Source of the DNA: an uncultured Flavobacteriales bacterium
GTDB lineage: Bacteria > Bacteroidota > Bacteroidia > Flavobacteriales > JBLHRE01
NCBI GenBank assembly: GCA_937139155.1
Contig: CAKZPI010000043.1
Span: 1 to 64,000, forward strand
DNA length: 64,000 nt
Reading direction: 5' to 3'
This document shows, one piece after another, positions 61,178 through 64,000 of this stretch; the stretch's first letter is position 1, and each line of letters starts with the position of its first letter. The notes below the pieces were generated by a model, which had not been told where the DNA came from, did not search any database, and saw nothing but the letters and a program-made list of their open reading frames with translations. The position numbers and the translations under genes are program-made.

Positions 61178-61552
61178 ATGCCAACGATTCAGCAGTTAGT
61201 TAGAAAAGGAAGAACGCAGATTGCCAAGAAGAGCAAGTCTGCCGCTTTGGATTCCTGTCCTCAACGTCGAGGTGTATGTACTCGGGTATATACCACAACG
61301 CCAAAGAAGCCGAATTCGGCGATGCGTAAGGTAGCTCGTGTACGTTTGACCAACGGTAATGAGGTGAACGCCTATATTGGAGGAGAAGGCCACAATTTGC
61401 AGGAGCACAGTATTGTATTGGTACGTGGTGGAAGGGTAAAAGATCTTCCAGGTGTACGTTATCACATTGTACGTGGTGCCCTAGATACAGCAGGTGTGGA
61501 GGGTCGTACTCAACGTCGTTCAAAGTACGGTACCAAGCGTCCAAAGAAATAA
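61178..61552 (+). CDS. rpsL: 30S ribosomal protein S12
   Basis: The 124-residue protein of the decoding centre starts [11 protein letters not shown] and contains the streptomycin region with lysine intact ([20 protein letters not shown]), the second loop [16 protein letters not shown] and the basic C-terminus [10 protein letters not shown]. Wild-type lysines in both loops predict no S12-based streptomycin resistance. It is the first gene of rpsL-rpsG-fusA and has its own promoter. Confidence 0.98.
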   Translation: MPTIQQLVRKGRTQIAKKSKSAALDSCPQRRGVCTRVYTTTPKKPNSAMRKVARVRLTNGNEVNAYIGGEGHNLQEHSIVLVRGGRVKDLPGVRYHIVRGALDTAGVEGRTQRRSKYGTKRPKK

Positions 61553-61569
61553 TTAGGATTTAGAGACTC

Positions 61570-62037
61570 ATGAGAAAGACTAGAGCAAAAAAGAGGATTC
61601 TCCTTCCAGACCCTAAGTTCAATGATACTTTGGTGACAAGGTTCGTGAACAATATGATGGTTGATGGAAAGAAATCATTGGCGTTCAAGGTATTTTACGA
61701 CTCCTTGAATATTGTAGCCGAAAAAACTGGAGAGGATCCAGTGGAAGTTTGGAAGAAAGCTTTGACCAATGTGATGCCACAGGTTGAGGTTCGTAGCCGT
61801 CGTGTAGGGGGTGCTACTTTCCAGATTCCTATGCAGATTCGCCCTGACCGCAAAGTGTCTATGGCAATGAAGTGGTTGATTTCTTATGCGCGTAAGCGTA
61901 ATGAGAAGTCGATGAGTGTTCGTTTATCGAGCGAAATCATTGCCGCAGCTAAAGAAGAGGGTGCAGCGGTTAAAAAGAGAATGGACACGCATAAGATGGC
62001 TGAGGCCAACAAGGCATTCTCTCATTTTAGATTTTAA
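61570..62037 (+). CDS. rpsG: 30S ribosomal protein S7
   Basis: The 155-residue primary 16S rRNA binding protein has the family start MRKTRAKKRILLPDPKFND, MVDGKKSLAFKVFYDSL, VEVRSRRVGGATFQIPMQIR and a C-terminal AEANKAFSHFRF. It lies 17 bp after rpsL in the same operon. S7 is often a translational feedback regulator of the str operon; no such site was assigned here. Confidence 0.98.
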   Translation: MRKTRAKKRILLPDPKFNDTLVTRFVNNMMVDGKKSLAFKVFYDSLNIVAEKTGEDPVEVWKKALTNVMPQVEVRSRRVGGATFQIPMQIRPDRKVSMAMKWLISYARKRNEKSMSVRLSSEIIAAAKEEGAAVKKRMDTHKMAEANKAFSHFRF

Positions 62038-62065
62038 TCATCCATATTAAGGTACGCACATAAAG

Positions 62066-64000
62066 ATGGCAAAAAGAGATCTTAAATACACGCGGAACAT
62101 TGGTATTGCAGCGCATATTGACGCTGGAAAGACCACGACCACAGAACGTATTCTCTATTATGGCGGAGTAAGCCATAAGATCGGAGAGGTACATGACGGT
62201 GCCGCTACCATGGACTGGATGGAGCAAGAGCAGGAGAGGGGTATTACCATTACCTCCGCTGCCACAACTCTGAACTGGCCCTATCGCGGAAACGACTATC
62301 ATGTGAACATCATTGACACCCCTGGGCACGTTGACTTCACCGTTGAGGTGAATCGTTCCTTACGTGTTCTTGATGGTTTGGTGTTCTTATTTTCTGCAGT
62401 TGACGGGGTAGAGCCTCAGTCAGAAACCAATTGGCGCTTGGCCAACAATTACAACGTTCCGCGTATTGGTTTTGTAAACAAAATGGACCGTCAGGGAGCT
62501 GACTTCCTAAACGTTTGCAAGCAGGTAAAAGAAATGCTAGGAAGCCACGCTCTTCCACTTCAAATCCCAATTGGGTCTGAAGCTGATTTTAGAGGTGTGG
62601 TTGACTTGATCAACTTCAAGGGTATTATTTGGAACGAAGCGGACATGGGAATGACCTTCGAAACCATTGATATTCCGGAAGCAGTTTTAGAAGAAGCAAC
62701 TGAGTATCGTGAGAAATTGCTTGAGGCTGTAGCCGAATTCAACGATACTTTGATGGAAAAATACTTTGAAGACCCTGAGTCTTTGACGGAAAGAGAAATT
62801 TTGGAGGCCCTTCGTGAAGCTACCATCGCCGGAACCGTAGTTCCTATGATGTGTGGTTCTGCTTTCAAAAACAAAGGAGTACAGGCCATGCTTGACATGG
62901 TGATGGAAATCCTTCCTTCTCCAACCGATATTGAAGCAATTGAAGGAACCAATCCTAGAACAGAAGAAGTTGAAAAGCGTAAGCCAAATTTCGACGAGCC
63001 TTTCGCAGCTTTGGCCTTTAAAATTGCTACTGACCCATTCGTAGGTCGTTTATGCTTTACCCGTGCTTATTCTGGTAAACTAAACGCAGGTTCTTATGTT
63101 CTTAACGCCCGTACCGGGAAAAAAGAGCGTATTTCAAGAATCTTCCAAATGCACGCCAACAATCAAAATCAGATTGACGCTCTAGGCGCTGGTGATATTG
63201 CTGCATTGGTTGGGTTTAAAGACATTAAAACTGGAGACTCTCTTTGTGATGAAAAGCACCCAATTGTGCTTGAGTCAATGGATTTCCCTGAGCCAGTAAT
63301 TGGTCTTGCTATTGAGCCTAAAACTCAAGCAGACGTAGACAAATTAGGAGTTGCTCTTGGAAAACTAGCCGAGGAGGATCCAACCTTCCGTGTAGAAACC
63401 GATGAGGAAAGTGGTCAAACCATTATCTCAGGTATGGGTGAGCTTCACCTTGACATTATTTGCGATCGTTTGAGACGTGAATTTAAGGTTGAAGTAAACC
63501 AAGGAGCACCGCAGGTAGCTTATAAAGAAGCAATCAGTGGTTCCGTTCAACACCGTGAGGTTTATAAGAAACAAACGGGTGGTCGTGGTAAATTCGCTGA
63601 CATTGTAGTTCGTATTGAGAACGGAGATGCTGAGAACCCAGGACTAATTTTCGTAAATGAAATTAAGGGAGGTAACGTACCTAAAGAATTCATCCCTTCT
63701 GTAGAGAAAGGATTCAAAGAAGCTATGAAAGCTGGGGTATTGGCTGGTTATCCTGTAGATAACTTGAGAGTTACCCTACTTGACGGATCTTTCCACCCTG
63801 TGGATTCTGACCAATTGTCTTTTGAATTGGCAGCGAAAATGGCATACCGTGAAGCCCTACCTAAGGCAAATCCTGTATTGTTAGAGCCCATCATGAAATT
63901 GGAGGTATTAACTCCAGAAGAAAACATGGGTGATATCGTAGGAGACCTTAACCGTAGAAGAGGTATGGTAGAAGGAATGGGTGACCGTTCTGGATCCAAA
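62066..64000 (+). CDS. fusA: Elongation factor G, partial (C-terminus beyond right edge)
   Basis: The frame opens with ATG at 62066 ([20 protein letters not shown]) and is still open at the window end after 645 codons, so some 60 residues are missing. GTPase motifs are present: [12 protein letters not shown] (P-loop), the switch I region containing [13 protein letters not shown] (switch II) and NKMD. Domains II-IV follow. It translocates tRNA and mRNA on the ribosome. It is 28 bp after rpsG. Confidence 0.97.
   Translation, partial: MAKRDLKYTRNIGIAAHIDAGKTTTTERILYYGGVSHKIGEVHDGAATMDWMEQEQERGITITSAATTLNWPYRGNDYHVNIIDTPGHVDFTVEVNRSLRVLDGLVFLFSAVDGVEPQSETNWRLANNYNVPRIGFVNKMDRQGADFLNVCKQVKEMLGSHALPLQIPIGSEADFRGVVDLINFKGIIWNEADMGMTFETIDIPEAVLEEATEYREKLLEAVAEFNDTLMEKYFEDPESLTEREILEALREATIAGTVVPMMCGSAFKNKGVQAMLDMVMEILPSPTDIEAIEGTNPRTEEVEKRKPNFDEPFAALAFKIATDPFVGRLCFTRAYSGKLNAGSYVLNARTGKKERISRIFQMHANNQNQIDALGAGDIAALVGFKDIKTGDSLCDEKHPIVLESMDFPEPVIGLAIEPKTQADVDKLGVALGKLAEEDPTFRVETDEESGQTIISGMGELHLDIICDRLRREFKVEVNQGAPQVAYKEAISGSVQHREVYKKQTGGRGKFADIVVRIENGDAENPGLIFVNEIKGGNVPKEFIPSVEKGFKEAMKAGVLAGYPVDNLRVTLLDGSFHPVDSDQLSFELAAKMAYREALPKANPVLLEPIMKLEVLTPEENMGDIVGDLNRRRGMVEGMGDRSGSK

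Overview
The window looks like chromosomal DNA of a marine-type Bacteroidota, most likely of the Flavobacteriales or a close order. The evidence is PKD-repeat surface proteins with gliding-motility-type and Por-type C-terminal sorting domains (type IX secretion), a DUF4290 gene beside murA, many Bacteroidota-type -7 boxes (TAnnTTTG), short intergenic gaps and few Shine-Dalgarno sites. There are about 43 protein genes, four of them partial or broken. I see no tRNA, rRNA or CRISPR array.

Layout. 1-4.7 kb: two tandem, related PKD surface proteins (the first runs off the left edge). 4.7-6.6 kb: M16 protease and O-methyltransferase. 6.6-14.3 kb: a fatty-acid degradation block (acyl-CoA ligase, then MarR regulator-fadN-fadA-fadE), with palindromes and a -7 box in front of marR. 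14.4-23.2 kb: secreted amidohydrolase, a lipoprotein, purL, an M14 carboxypeptidase-like lipoprotein and recG. 23.3-29.3 kb: the most interesting native system, a fimbria-like locus with four related small secreted proteins, a PapD-like chaperone and an 898-residue outer-membrane barrel with usher-like architecture. 29.3-36.7 kb: pheT, OmpA-family protein, MATE transporter, small lipoprotein and envelope genes, and an ATP-grasp gene broken by one base in an A7 run. 36.7-42.0 kb: one leftward operon with an ABC-2 exporter, Ppx/GppA phosphatase, an NtrC-like regulator without a DNA-binding domain, and a degenerate beta-lactamase-fold protein.

42.0-52.25 kb is an accessory island. Near-identical direct repeats (247 and 254 bp, differing in length by exactly 7 bases) lie at its two ends, inside mosaics of heptamer-type repeats. 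Inside are a frameshifted Fic gene, a TOTE-type primase-helicase next to an AlbA/Schlafen-type ATP-binding regulator with unusual 11-nt repeats, two small membrane proteins and a truncated HepT toxin. Four related elements that resemble shrunken group II introns (5' GTGYG end, D5/D6-like 3' end) separate the genes. Most genes here point left while the elements point right, giving a cassette-like array.

52.25-64 kb returns to core genes: grpE-dnaJ (DnaJ keeps only two of four zinc motifs), an operon of UvrD/PcrA helicase, DUF4290, murA (Asp in place of the fosfomycin-target Cys) and a thioredoxin-like protein, a T9SS cargo protein, and the str operon rpsL-rpsG-fusA (fusA runs off the right edge).

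All calls come from reading the sequence and translated proteins. No database search was run, and family names rest on motifs and remembered family features.
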